A stretch of DNA of 64,000 nucleotides from Actinomyces gerencseriae DSM 6844 (GTDB taxonomy: Bacteria; Actinomycetota; Actinomycetes; Actinomycetales; Actinomycetaceae). The notes under the pieces were generated by a model, which was given only the letters and a program-made list of their open reading frames with translations, searched no databases and was not told where the DNA came from. The position numbers and the translations under genes were made by a program. Position 1 is the stretch's first letter; each line of letters begins with the position of its first letter. The stretch spans positions 232,430 to 296,429 of the forward strand of contig NZ_KE386872.1 in the NCBI RefSeq assembly GCF_000429265.1. The letters run 5' to 3'. Below, piece by piece: positions 41,773 through 50,037 of this stretch.

Positions 41773-41892
41773 TGTCCAAATCTGCCACAAAGGCCCGGGA
41801 CCGGTCGGAATGCTCGAAGAAAATCGTTGGTATTCCGGGCTTTTCTCCGTCGCCTGTGTCGGCTCGCGACGCCTTTGTGGCAGATTTGGACA
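41773..41892. repeat. 120-bp element with perfect 22-bp terminal inverted repeats
   Basis: The left arm (41773-41794) begins TGTCCAAATCTGCCACAA and the right arm (41871-41892) is its exact reverse complement. The arms enclose 76 bp that are more A/T-rich than the surroundings and hold no gene. The arrangement resembles a miniature inverted-repeat element, but I see no flanking target duplication. It may instead be a two-way terminator between convergent genes. Confidence 0.7.
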
Positions 41893-42004
41893 CATCTGCG
41901 CTCCAACCGGTCCCACGCGTCCGGGAGCATAGCCGGGCGTGCTCCCCAATGGCTGGTCGGTCGTGCCGAGCGAGCGGCCTCGCGTCGCGAACCGCGAGCC
42001 CGGA

Positions 42005-42043
42005 CCGATCTCGGTGCGGAACTGAACCGATCTCGGCGAAGGG
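42005..42043. repeat. 22-bp repeat family, site D
   Basis: One full unit (42005-42026) and a terminal unit starting at 42027 (CCGATCTCGGCGAAGGG) end exactly at the stop codon of the copper ATPase gene. The repeat unit matches the one at 36936. Confidence 0.75.
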
Positions 42044-44821
42044 CTACGTCCCGGCCTCGGCGCCCGCCCCGGCCTCGGCGCTCCCGGAGCCCGCGCGGCG
42101 CAGGCGCAGGGAGTTGGCCACCACGATGATGCTGGAGGCCGCCATGGCGGCGCCGGCGATCATCGGGTTGAGCAGTCCCGCGGCGGCCAGCGGGATCGCG
42201 GCCACGTTGTAGGCGAAGGCCCAGAACAGGTTCTGCTTGATGACGCGCAGCGTGGCCCGGCTGACTCGGATCGCCGCGACGACCGCGTCCAGGTCGGCGC
42301 GCACGAGCGTGATGTCGGCGGCCTCGATCGCCACGTCGGTGCCCGTGCCCATGGCGAAGCCGAGGCCGCGCGTGCCCGCCTGCGCCAGGGCCGCCGCGTC
42401 ATTGACACCGTCTCCGACCATGCCGACGACCCGTCCCCGGCCCTGCAGCTCGGCGATGACGTCGCGCTTGTCGCCCGGCAGCACGTCGGCGCGCACGTCC
42501 TCGCCCGCGATCCCGACCTCGGCGGCCACGCGCGCGGCGGCGCGGGCGTTGTCCCCGGTGAGCAGAACCGGCCGCACTCCCAGCGCGCGCAGGTCGGCGA
42601 TCGCGGCGCGCGAGCTCGGGCGCACCGTGTCGCGCACCACCAGGACGGCGATCGCGGTCAAGGGCCGGCCCTCCGCTCCGTCCCCGCCGGAACGCGGGGC
42701 GGCTGCGAGCACGACGGCGGTGGCACCCGAGTCCTGAGCGGTCCCCAGGGCCTTCTCCAGCGAGTCGGGGATCCCGATGCCGCGCTCGGCGATCCAGGTC
42801 GGGCGGCCGACGGCGACCTCGCGGCCCTCCACGCGTCCGGTCACGCCCTGGCCCTCATGGTTGGAGAAGTCCTCCACGCGGGGCGGCGGGGTCGGGCGGA
42901 CGCCCGACCCGGATGGCGCCTCGGCGCTCGTCCCCCTGGACATCCCGGCGCCGGTCCCACCGCCTTCACCGGTGTCGGCACCGGCTCCGGGGTCGGCCCC
43001 GGAGCCCGATCCGGCGGCGCGGGCGGCCTGCGCGATGGCGGCGGCCACGGGGTGCTCGCTGGCCGCCTCGAGCGCGCCCGCCAGGCGCAGCGCCTCGGCG
43101 CGATCGGTGCCGTCGGAGACCGTGATGGCGTCGTCGTCGGAGGCGTCCAGGCTCATGCGACCCCGCGTCACGGTGCCGGTCTTGTCCAGCACGATCGTGT
43201 CCAGGGCGCGGGTGGACTCCAGCACCTCGGGCCCCTTGATGACGACGCCGAGCCGGGCGGCGCGCCCCGAGCCCACCAGCAGGGCCGTGGGCGTGGCCAG
43301 GCCCAGTGCGCACGGGCAGGCGATGACGAGCACGGCGACGGCCGCCATGAGGGCCTGCTGCAACGGTTGCCCCGCCAGGAGCCAGCCGGCCAGGGTCGCG
43401 GCCGACAGGATGAGCACGGCGGGCACGAACACCCCCGAGATCCGGTCGGCCAGGCGCTGCACCGGGGCCTTGCCCGCCTGGGCGGCCGTGACCATGGCGC
43501 CGATGCGGGCCAGGGTCGTGCCCTCGCCGACGGCGGTGGCCCGCACCAGCAGCGAGCCGGAGGTGTTGACGCAGCCGCCTGCGACGGCGTCGCCGATCCC
43601 GACCTCGACGGGCACCGACTCGCCGGTGAGCATGGAGGCATCCACCGCGGAGCGGCCCTCGACGACGACGCCGTCGGTGGCGATCTTCTCCCCGGGACGC
43701 ACCGTCAGCAGGTCGCCCGCCCGCAGCGCATCGACCGGCACTCGCTCCTCGGCGCGGTCGGCGTCGGCGCGCGGGGCGCCGTCGTCGTCCAGGACATCGA
43801 TCGCGTCGGCGGAGCCCGACGGCGAGGTCAGGCGCACCCGCACGGCCTCCTTGGCGCCGAGCTCGAGCAGGGCGCGCAAGGCGTCGCCGGATCGGTACCG
43901 GGCGCGGGCCTCGGCGTAGCGGCCCGCCAGGAGGAAGGTGGTGACCCAGGCGGCCGACTCGAAGTACATGTGCGCCGCGTGGCCCTGGTGGCGCGGCATG
44001 AGCTCCATGGTCATGCGCATGCCGATCTCCCCGGCGCCTCCCCAGACCAGCGCCCACAGGCTCCAGGCGGAAGCGGCGACCACCCCCAGGGACACGAGCG
44101 TGTCCATGGTGAAGGAGCCGTGGCGCAGCGCGCGGGCGGCGGCCCTGTGGAAGGGCCAGGCGCCCCAGGTCGCCACCGGCATCGCCATGAGGGCGACCGT
44201 CCACTGCCAGCCGGGCAGTTGGAGGGCCGGGATCATGGAGATCGCCATGACGGGGACGGACAGGATGAGGCTGTAGGTCAGGCGCATGCGCAGATCGGCG
44301 GCCCGGGCGACCTGAGAGGCCCCGATGCGCGGGGCTGGGGGCTCGTCGGTCGCCGCGACGTCCCGGGGGGCCGTCCCCCGGCCGACGGCCCCGGTCGGTC
44401 CTCGCTCGGCGCCCGCCGGGCCGGTCGCGTCCGGTGGGCCGGCCTCCTCTTCGGCGCGGTCGCTCGGGGTGTCGCTCGCGGATCTCGCGGCGCCCGCCGC
44501 GGAGGACTCACCCGGATGCCGGTCGCCGGAGGCCGGGGGCGTCGATGACGCGGCCGACGACATGACGGTGGCGGTGTAACCGGCTCGGGCGACGGCGGCG
44601 AGCAGGTCGTCGTCGGAGATCGCGGCGGGTGCGGTGACACGGGCGGACTCGGTGGCGAGGTTGACGCTGGCGCTCACGCCGTCGAGCTTGGAGAGCTTCT
44701 TCTCCACGCGCGCCACGCATGATGCGCAGGTCATGCCCTCCACGGTCAGGTCGATGGCGCGCAGGCCGGTCGCGTCGGCGGTGCCCGCGGGAGCGGTGGC
44801 GATGCCGGTGGTTCGGGTCAT
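42044..44821 (-). CDS. copA: Copper-transporting P1B-type ATPase
   Basis: The 925-residue protein has an N-terminal heavy-metal-associated domain with GMTCASC (C32, C35). A poorly conserved Pro/Ala/Glu-rich linker (about 95-165) and eight membrane segments follow. The metal-site CPCALGLATP is near residue 500 and the phosphorylated Asp in DKTGTVTRG near residue 546. SEHPVAAA and MVGDGVNDAAAL complete the set. The CPC motif marks Cu(I) export. A Gly/Ala-rich insertion interrupts the nucleotide-binding domain near 610-650. It follows copZ and csoR on the same strand after a 240-bp gap that contains a hairpin, so it may be expressed less than copZ. Confidence 0.93.
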   Translation of the reverse strand: MTRTTGIATAPAGTADATGLRAIDLTVEGMTCASCVARVEKKLSKLDGVSASVNLATESARVTAPAAISDDDLLAAVARAGYTATVMSSAASSTPPASGDRHPGESSAAGAARSASDTPSDRAEEEAGPPDATGPAGAERGPTGAVGRGTAPRDVAATDEPPAPRIGASQVARAADLRMRLTYSLILSVPVMAISMIPALQLPGWQWTVALMAMPVATWGAWPFHRAAARALRHGSFTMDTLVSLGVVAASAWSLWALVWGGAGEIGMRMTMELMPRHQGHAAHMYFESAAWVTTFLLAGRYAEARARYRSGDALRALLELGAKEAVRVRLTSPSGSADAIDVLDDDGAPRADADRAEERVPVDALRAGDLLTVRPGEKIATDGVVVEGRSAVDASMLTGESVPVEVGIGDAVAGGCVNTSGSLLVRATAVGEGTTLARIGAMVTAAQAGKAPVQRLADRISGVFVPAVLILSAATLAGWLLAGQPLQQALMAAVAVLVIACPCALGLATPTALLVGSGRAARLGVVIKGPEVLESTRALDTIVLDKTGTVTRGRMSLDASDDDAITVSDGTDRAEALRLAGALEAASEHPVAAAIAQAARAAGSGSGADPGAGADTGEGGGTGAGMSRGTSAEAPSGSGVRPTPPPRVEDFSNHEGQGVTGRVEGREVAVGRPTWIAERGIGIPDSLEKALGTAQDSGATAVVLAAAPRSGGDGAEGRPLTAIAVLVVRDTVRPSSRAAIADLRALGVRPVLLTGDNARAAARVAAEVGIAGEDVRADVLPGDKRDVIAELQGRGRVVGMVGDGVNDAAALAQAGTRGLGFAMGTGTDVAIEAADITLVRADLDAVVAAIRVSRATLRVIKQNLFWAFAYNVAAIPLAAAGLLNPMIAGAAMAASSIIVVANSLRLRRAGSGSAEAGAGAEAGT

Positions 44822-44850
44822 GATGGATCAGACTCCTGGACGTGAGTGCT

Positions 44851-44939
44851 GGGCCCGCCGGGCGCGCCGGGGGAGGAGGACGGGTAGCGCGTAGTCGGCG
44901 AGCCGCCGCAGGGGCCCGCCGGGCGCGCCGGGGGAGGAG
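44851..44939. repeat. 28-bp direct repeat between copZ and copA
   Basis: The 28-bp sequence beginning GGGCCCGCCGGGCGCGCC occurs at 44851-44878 and again, identically, at 44912-44939, a spacing of 61 bp. It lies just upstream of the copA start on the minus strand. The function is unknown; a duplication of the copA leader is possible. Confidence 0.65.
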
Positions 44940-45009
44940 CTCCGGCGGTCCCGCGGTCCACCTGGACGGGGAACCGGGCCCGGGCGTGTCGGGGAGGGGG
45001 CAGCCGGTC

Positions 45010-45037
45010 GTGGTGCGGGACGTGCGTCCCGCACCAC
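45010..45037 (-). terminator. 12-bp stem hairpin after copZ
   Basis: GTGGTGCGGGAC (45010-45021) pairs perfectly with 45026-45037 around a four-base loop. It lies 24 bases past the copZ stop. The missing T tract suggests partial termination, which would favour copZ over copA. Confidence 0.6.
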
Positions 45038-45061
45038 GTGCGCGCGGGTGGGGCGGGGCCC

Positions 45062-45325
45062 TCAGACGACGTCGCGCTCGACGGCGTCGAGGGTGTAGTC
45101 GCCGGCCTCATCGATGGCCGCCGCCAGCGCGGCGTCGTTCAGGACGACGTCGGAGACCACGGTGGCCACCGACTGGCCGCCCTTGTCGAGGACGACGGAG
45201 ACGTTCTTGACGCCGTCGAGGCTCTTGAGCTCCTCGGTGACGTGGGTGACGCAGTGGTCGCAGGTCAGGCCCGAGAGCTTGAGGGTGGTGGTGCGGTCGG
45301 TGCCGTCGGCTGTGAACTCGGACAT
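45062..45325 (-). CDS. copZ: CopZ-like copper chaperone
   Basis: The 87-residue protein is a single heavy-metal-associated domain with the metal site GLTCDHC (C22, C25). It ends in an acidic tail. The family hands Cu(I) to the CopA ATPase. It sits 24 bp after csoR on the same strand, so the two are co-transcribed from the CsoR-controlled promoter. Confidence 0.92.
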   Translation of the reverse strand: MSEFTADGTDRTTTLKLSGLTCDHCVTHVTEELKSLDGVKNVSVVLDKGGQSVATVVSDVVLNDAALAAAIDEAGDYTLDAVERDVV

Positions 45326-45349
45326 GGGTGTGCTCCTTGGGTTGTGCGT

Positions 45350-45631
45350 TCAGGACCGCACGAGGCGGGCGATCGCGTCGGACGCCTCGCGGATCTTGGC
45401 CTGGCCCTCGGCGTCGGAGGACTGGGCGGCGTGGATGACGCAGTGGCTCATGTGGTCCTCCAGCAGGCCGAGGCTGACGGCTTGGAGGGCCTTGGTGGCC
45501 GCCGCGACTTGAGTGAGGACGTCGATGCAGTACGTGTCCGCCTCGACCATGCGGGAGATGCCGCGGATTTGCCCCTCGATGCGGCGCAGCCGCTTGAGGT
45601 AGTCGTCCTTGGTGCCCGTGTAGCCGGCCAT
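45350..45631 (-). CDS. csoR: CsoR copper-sensing repressor
   Basis: The 93-residue all-helical protein has the metal-binding set C35 (TYCIDVL), H60 and C64 (HMSHCVIH) typical of Cu(I)-sensing CsoR proteins. The helix 1 segment DDYLKRLRRIEGQIRGISRMVE matches the family. It is the first gene of the csoR-copZ-(copA) unit and should repress its own promoter through the site at 45684-45698 until Cu(I) binds. Confidence 0.93.
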   Translation of the reverse strand: MAGYTGTKDDYLKRLRRIEGQIRGISRMVEADTYCIDVLTQVAAATKALQAVSLGLLEDHMSHCVIHAAQSSDAEGQAKIREASDAIARLVRS

Positions 45632-45679
45632 GCGACCTCACTCCCTTCGCGCCTGCGAGCCTCCGTCGAGGCAATGGCG

Positions 45680-45708
45680 AAAGTACCCCTAGGGGGTAGG
45701 GGTGTCAA
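45680..45708 (-). promoter_or_regulatory. csoR promoter with CsoR operator in the spacer
   Basis: On the minus strand TTGACA (45708-45703) and TACTTT (45685-45680) are separated by 17 bp. The spacer carries the pseudopalindrome TACCCCTAGGGGGTA (45684-45698), the G/C-tract operator known for CsoR. Bound repressor would block RNA polymerase directly. It lies about 50 bases before the csoR start. Confidence 0.85.
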
Positions 45709-45771
45709 GTGGTGTCCCGGCCGCTCCGGGTCCGTGGCTGGATCGATGACGGGCGGGGCGCGGGGGTCGGA

Positions 45772-45860
45772 GTCGGCCCGGGATGGGCGCGGAGCCGCTC
45801 CATGGTGAGATCGACAGGAATCTCGGCGTCACGTCGGCCCGGGATGGGCGCGGAGCCGCT
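45772..45860. repeat. 28-bp direct repeat upstream of a hypothetical gene
   Basis: The 28-bp sequence beginning GTCGGCCCGGGATGGGCG is at 45772-45799 and again at 45833-45860, spaced by 61 bp. It lies upstream of the gene at 45936. The remainder of the 45632-45935 gap holds the csoR promoter. Confidence 0.6.
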
Positions 45861-45935
45861 ACGGAAGGGGCCCGGCGTGGAGGGGGGCCGGCTCGGAAGG
45901 GACCCGGAATCGGCTCGGCGTGAGATCCTGGGCCC

Positions 45936-46715
45936 ATGACCACGCCGCCAGTTCGCGAAGACGTTGACTCGGACTCCTGGGCCCCCATCGGTTGGGAGGC
46001 CGATGACCTGGATTTCGATGAGGCCCCTTTCGGCTCCGTGCTTGGCGATCCGCTCATGGGGTCGCTGCTGTTCGACGACTCGGAGCTCGACGACCCCTCG
46101 CCCGAGCGCCGGTCGGAGGAGGGACCCGACCGGCGCACGCGGGAGGATCGGCTTGCGCCCGATGACGGGGCGGCGTCCGACTCCGGGGCCCGGCCCGACC
46201 CGACCGCCGCGCTGCGCGCCCGGGCCGAGGAGCAGCGACGCGCCATGCGGCGCGAGATCCCGCAGGACCAGCGGGCGGCCGCCCCGCAGCCCTCGGGATA
46301 CGGGCGCGCCCGCGACGGGCGGCCGAGCGCCGCGAACGGGCATCTGGGCCCCGATGGGCGGAGGGCTGCCCGACCCGCGCGGCGGACCGGTCCGGCGCCC
46401 GTACCGGCGCCGTCGACGCCCTACGGCGGCGTGCCCGGGCTGCCGCCCGGCTACAACGGCGCACCCGGGCGGCCGGCCGGCTACGGCGGTGGCCCCGGAC
46501 TGCCGCCCGGCTACAACGGCGCGCAACCGATGGGCGGCCCTGTTCGGCCGGCGGCCCCCGCGGGCCCCAACCCGTATGCGCAGCCGCAGCCCTACGTCCC
46601 AACCGATCGGGCTCGGCGTACTCGGCCCGCGAGATCGGGCGGGGTCGGTGCCGGCTCCTACCTGTGGTGGTTCATCCTCTTCCTGGTCGTCATGGTCTGG
46701 AGCTCCATCAGATGA
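45936..46715 (+). CDS. Hypothetical tail-anchored protein with Pro/Gly/Tyr repeats
   Basis: The 259-residue protein has an acidic N-terminus (WEADDLDFDEAPFGSVLGDP), a charged middle and a low-complexity Pro/Gly/Tyr region with repeated GLPPGYNGA. One membrane segment ends the chain (SYLWWFILFLVVMVWSSIR). The bulk should lie in the cytoplasm. No domain or function is recognised. It stands alone between the copper cassette and the regulator of the RiPP cluster. Confidence 0.65.
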   Translation: MTTPPVREDVDSDSWAPIGWEADDLDFDEAPFGSVLGDPLMGSLLFDDSELDDPSPERRSEEGPDRRTREDRLAPDDGAASDSGARPDPTAALRARAEEQRRAMRREIPQDQRAAAPQPSGYGRARDGRPSAANGHLGPDGRRAARPARRTGPAPVPAPSTPYGGVPGLPPGYNGAPGRPAGYGGGPGLPPGYNGAQPMGGPVRPAAPAGPNPYAQPQPYVPTDRARRTRPARSGGVGAGSYLWWFILFLVVMVWSSIR

Positions 46716-46816
46716 GCCGACGCCGCGTGCCCTCCCGGGTGCCGGGCCGGGCGCGGGACGGCCCGGCGTGAGCTGCGCGCCCCGGGGCCCGGAGCGCCGC
46801 GGCGGCCCCGGGGCTC

Positions 46817-47533
46817 TCATTCGCGAGGCGCGGTGGCGGGCGCGCGGCCGGTGGCCGCGTAGCCGTGCCTGAAGGCCCACACGACGATCTCCAGGCGAGA
46901 CTTCGTCCCCGTCTTGGTGAACAGCACGGAGATGTGCGACTTGACCGTGGCCTCGGAGATGGACAGTTGCGACGCGATCCTGCGGTTGGAGGCGCCCTCG
47001 CACAGCATGTGGAGGACGTCGCGCTCCCGCTTCGAGAGGGTGACGCTCCCGTCCTCGGCGTGAGCGGAGGCCAGCACATAGTCGATCAGCCGCGCGGTCG
47101 ACATCGGAGTGACGACCTTCGCCCCGGAGTGCACCGTCCGGACCGCGGAGAGGATCTCGTGGGCGGACGCGCTCTTGAGCAGGAAGCCGCTGGCGCCCGC
47201 GCTCAGGCCCTGGATGAGGCTGTCGTCCGTGTCCACGGTGGTCAGCAGGATGACGCCGGTGCTGGGGGATACCCGCAGCACCTCGCGCGCCATCTCCACT
47301 CCGTCCATGCTCTCCATGTGAACGTCGGTGATGAGGACGTTCACCCGGTTCGACCCGAGGAACTCGAGCATCTGGTCGGCGTGGCGCGTCGCGAGCAGGA
47401 CGTGGATATCCTCCGCCGCGGCGAAGTAGGACTCCAGGCAGGTTAGTGCCATCGCGTCGTCGTCGATGAGGACGACGCCGATGCGCTCGGGGTCGAGGGT
47501 GTGCTCGGGGTCAAGGGCAGTCAGGGAACTCAT
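46817..47533 (-). CDS. Orphan NarL/LuxR-family response regulator beside the RiPP cluster
   Basis: The 238-residue protein has a receiver domain with acidic pocket DDD (24-26), phospho-acceptor D70 in ITDVHMESMDG and conserved Lys in FLLKSA. The LuxR-type helix-turn-helix is LSKRERDVLHMLCEGASNRRIASQLSISEATVKSHI. No histidine kinase is adjacent. The gene is divergent from the YcaO gene with a 452-bp gap, so it is the natural candidate for control of the cluster. It is only distantly similar to the two regulators at 9194 and 13374. Confidence 0.88.
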   Translation of the reverse strand: MSSLTALDPEHTLDPERIGVVLIDDDAMALTCLESYFAAAEDIHVLLATRHADQMLEFLGSNRVNVLITDVHMESMDGVEMAREVLRVSPSTGVILLTTVDTDDSLIQGLSAGASGFLLKSASAHEILSAVRTVHSGAKVVTPMSTARLIDYVLASAHAEDGSVTLSKRERDVLHMLCEGASNRRIASQLSISEATVKSHISVLFTKTGTKSRLEIVVWAFRHGYAATGRAPATAPRE

Positions 47534-47985
47534 ACGTCTCCTCGCGAAGTAGCCGGCACGAGCCGTGGTCAGAGACGCCCGCGGCTTCCGGGAAGATAAC
47601 GATAATATTACGATTCAGAATACCCAAGACCTCGGCTTGACGGTGCCCCCCGGGTGTGCGCTTGATGATGTCGCGAGGTCGCTTCGGCGAGGCCCCGCCC
47701 GTGAGATGCCAGCGTGTCGCGGCCCGGGCTCGCACGACCGGATCAACCGGGCCCGCACGGCGGCGGGCCGCCACGGCCCGGAGCGCGTCCGACATCCCTC
47801 TACCGGCGGTGCGCCGAAGGGATGAATCGGGTCGTTCGAACGGGGCGTGTGCGATCACTCCAAGAGAGACAGCGCAGTAGATCGACGACTGATGCGCGGT
47901 TCCGGGCGATCCGGGCAGACTCGTCGCATCAACGGCACGTTCCTGAAGGTGTGCCCGACCCTGTCCCAGCGTGAAAGGCGGATCC
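47534..47985. promoter_or_regulatory. Divergent promoter region of the RiPP cluster
   Basis: An unusually A/T-rich stretch at about 47595-47625 (GATAACGATAATATTACGAT) probably marks a promoter, perhaps of the regulator gene. The inverted pair CATCCCT/AGGGATG (47793-47799, 47818-47824) and the palindrome CGTTCGAACG (47833-47842) are candidate regulator sites nearer to the YcaO gene. No additional precursor-like peptide was found here. Confidence 0.45.
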
Positions 47986-49350
47986 GTGTACAGGTCTGCG
48001 CTCGTGGAGCCGATCGCTCCCTCACTGGCTCGCACGGCGTCCCTCGAGTCGCCCGTCGGCCTGGTGTCCCGCGCCGCGGAGCTGTCGCAGTCCTCGGGGG
48101 AGCCGCCCTTCTCGATCTGGACCGGATTCCTCGGCGACCTCTCGGCGGCGCTGCGCTCGCAGCGCACCTGGACGCATCGGGTCGAGTCCGGGAACATCGA
48201 CGGCGCCGGCGGCGCCATCGACCCCGATCTCGCCAGGCACATCGCGATCGTGGAGTCCCTGGAGCGCTACTCCAGCTGCTCGTGGGCTGACGAGGACCTG
48301 ATCTGGGACACCCCCGCCGGCCTCGGCGACGCCGCCATCGGCCCGGACCGCTGGCCCGCCTGCTCGCCCACGGAGCTGGCGGACCCGCACTGCGGCCTGG
48401 TCCCCTTCGACTCCAGGGTGCCGCTGCGCTGGGTGCGGGGCTGGTCCCTGACCCGGGGGCGCGAGGTCTTCGTGCCGGCCATCCTGGTCTACCTGAAGTT
48501 CCCGGTGCACAGCCCCTCCGAGCGCTTCACCAACACGGTGTCCACGGGCACGGCGGCTCACTCCGACCTGCGCGAGGCGGTCCTCGGCGGTCTGCTGGAG
48601 GTCATCGAACGGGACGCCATCGCCCTGACCTGGCTGCAGCGGCTTCGGCTGCCCGAGATCGTGGTGGACCCCGCCGTCCTCGACCCCGAGGTCGCCGAGT
48701 ACCACCGCGTCGGGACCTCCACCGAGTTGACGGTTCACCTCCGGGACGCCACGACCGACTACGGGATTCCGATCCTCTACGCGGTCCAGACCTCCGAGGC
48801 GGACACCGAGCTGTCCCAGGTGGTGGCGGCCACCTGCGACCTCGACCCGCAGCGGGCCCTGGCCAAGATCTACCGCGAGCTCGCCTCGTTGCGCATCGCC
48901 CTGCGCAGTCACGCGCGCAGTCCCCGCGCCCAGGAGGTCACCGGCCAGGACATGACCGTGGTCGGCGGCGCCCTGGCCGACGCCGCCCCCTCCATGCGCC
49001 ACGTCTTCGACTTCCTCCTGGAGGGCCCCCGGCCCATCCGCCGGCTGACCGACATGGGACGGCCCGAGCTCCGGGGGATCCGTGAATCGTCCGACGATTC
49101 GCTCGACCGGGTCGTCTCCGCGCTGGAGCGGGCGGGGTCGGAGGCCGTCGTGGTGGACCTGACCACCGACGAGGCCCGTCAGGTCGGAATGCACGTGGTC
49201 AAGACCCTCGTGCCCGAGGCGGTGCCGCTGTCCTTCAGCCACCACGCCCGCTACCTCGCCACCCCCCGCCTCTACGAGGCACCCCGCGCCATGGGCCTGA
49301 AGGCCCACGACGAGGCCGGTATCAACCCCGTCCGTCAGCCCTTCGCCTGA
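47986..49350 (+). CDS. YcaO-family azoline-forming cyclodehydratase (TOMM D protein)
   Basis: A GTG at 47986 behind AAAGGCGG gives 454 residues; a GTG at 47971 is possible. The YcaO domain carries ATP/metal-site elements ESLERYSS (near residue 90), LLEVIERDAIAL (near 205) and CDLDPQRALAKIYRELAS. The C-terminus ends in a Pro-containing NPVRQPFA, as in azole-forming YcaO enzymes. It should activate backbone amides with ATP and cyclise Cys (and Ser/Thr) of the precursor to azolines. It works with the E1-like proteins encoded directly downstream, 21 bp away. It is the first gene of the apparent operon. Confidence 0.92.
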   Translation: MYRSALVEPIAPSLARTASLESPVGLVSRAAELSQSSGEPPFSIWTGFLGDLSAALRSQRTWTHRVESGNIDGAGGAIDPDLARHIAIVESLERYSSCSWADEDLIWDTPAGLGDAAIGPDRWPACSPTELADPHCGLVPFDSRVPLRWVRGWSLTRGREVFVPAILVYLKFPVHSPSERFTNTVSTGTAAHSDLREAVLGGLLEVIERDAIALTWLQRLRLPEIVVDPAVLDPEVAEYHRVGTSTELTVHLRDATTDYGIPILYAVQTSEADTELSQVVAATCDLDPQRALAKIYRELASLRIALRSHARSPRAQEVTGQDMTVVGGALADAAPSMRHVFDFLLEGPRPIRRLTDMGRPELRGIRESSDDSLDRVVSALERAGSEAVVVDLTTDEARQVGMHVVKTLVPEAVPLSFSHHARYLATPRLYEAPRAMGLKAHDEAGINPVRQPFA

Positions 49351-49371
49351 CCCGCATCCGCAGGAACGAGC

Positions 49372-50037
49372 ATGAGCATGAGAACCGCCGCAGCACGACC
49401 GGTCACGGCCTACCTGCCGCAAGGGCAGTTCGGACAGGCCGTCGTCCACCGCCTCGCCCGGCCGCAGGACGTCGTCCTGCCCGTCGATCACGCCCTGGTG
49501 GACGCCCTGGTCCCCTATGCCGACCGCCTTGTCCTGGTGGCCGACGCCGACCGCGTCGCCCTGCGCGAGGCCCTGGACGACCTGTCCTTCACCCGGTCCC
49601 TGCCCTCCCTGGGCCTGGAGCTGACCCCCACCGAGTTGCGCTGCGGGCCCCTGGTCGTACCCGGGCGCACGGCCTGCTACCACTGCTACGCCCGGCGTCG
49701 GCAGCAGCACGGCTACCGCCCGCTTCCCGAGGACCTCGAACCTCTTCCCCAGGGATACGCCCGGCATCACGTGGTTCTCGGCGCTGGCCTGATCGCCCTG
49801 GCCCTGGGCGTCCTGGACCGTGAGGGCCCGGTCGACGGCGGCGAGCCCGGCCCGGACGACGCCACCGGAGCCGACGGGCTCGGCGGGCAGGTGTGGACCG
49901 TCGATCTCGTCACCGGTATGACCTCCCTGGCCCGAACCATCGCGACCGACCGTTGCGAGACCTGCTCCGGGCGCTACGCCGCCCGGCGCGACGGGGTCCC
50001 CGCGCTCGCCGCCCTCCTGCCCGGGCGGGTGATCTGA
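49372..50037 (+). CDS. Short E1-like TOMM protein with zinc tetrad
   Basis: The 221-residue protein contains CYHC (C102, C105) and CETC (C195, C198), the paired Cys motifs of the structural zinc in Ocin_ThiF-like cyclodehydratase partners. The fold around it (VLGAGLIALALGVL and VWTVDLVTGM) resembles the E1-like core. It is short and lacks an obvious N-terminal leader-binding domain. It probably assists the YcaO enzyme. Its stop touches the next start (no gap), so the genes are coupled. Confidence 0.75.
   Translation: MSMRTAAARPVTAYLPQGQFGQAVVHRLARPQDVVLPVDHALVDALVPYADRLVLVADADRVALREALDDLSFTRSLPSLGLELTPTELRCGPLVVPGRTACYHCYARRRQQHGYRPLPEDLEPLPQGYARHHVVLGAGLIALALGVLDREGPVDGGEPGPDDATGADGLGGQVWTVDLVTGMTSLARTIATDRCETCSGRYAARRDGVPALAALLPGRVI

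Noticed and set aside
44851..45860. 28-bp repeats with 33-bp gaps, CRISPR-like in size
   Set aside because: Each has only two copies, the sequences differ from each other, and no cas gene is present.
47534..47985. A second precursor peptide upstream of the YcaO gene
   Set aside because: No short Cys/Ser-rich frame with a ribosome-binding site was found in this gap.
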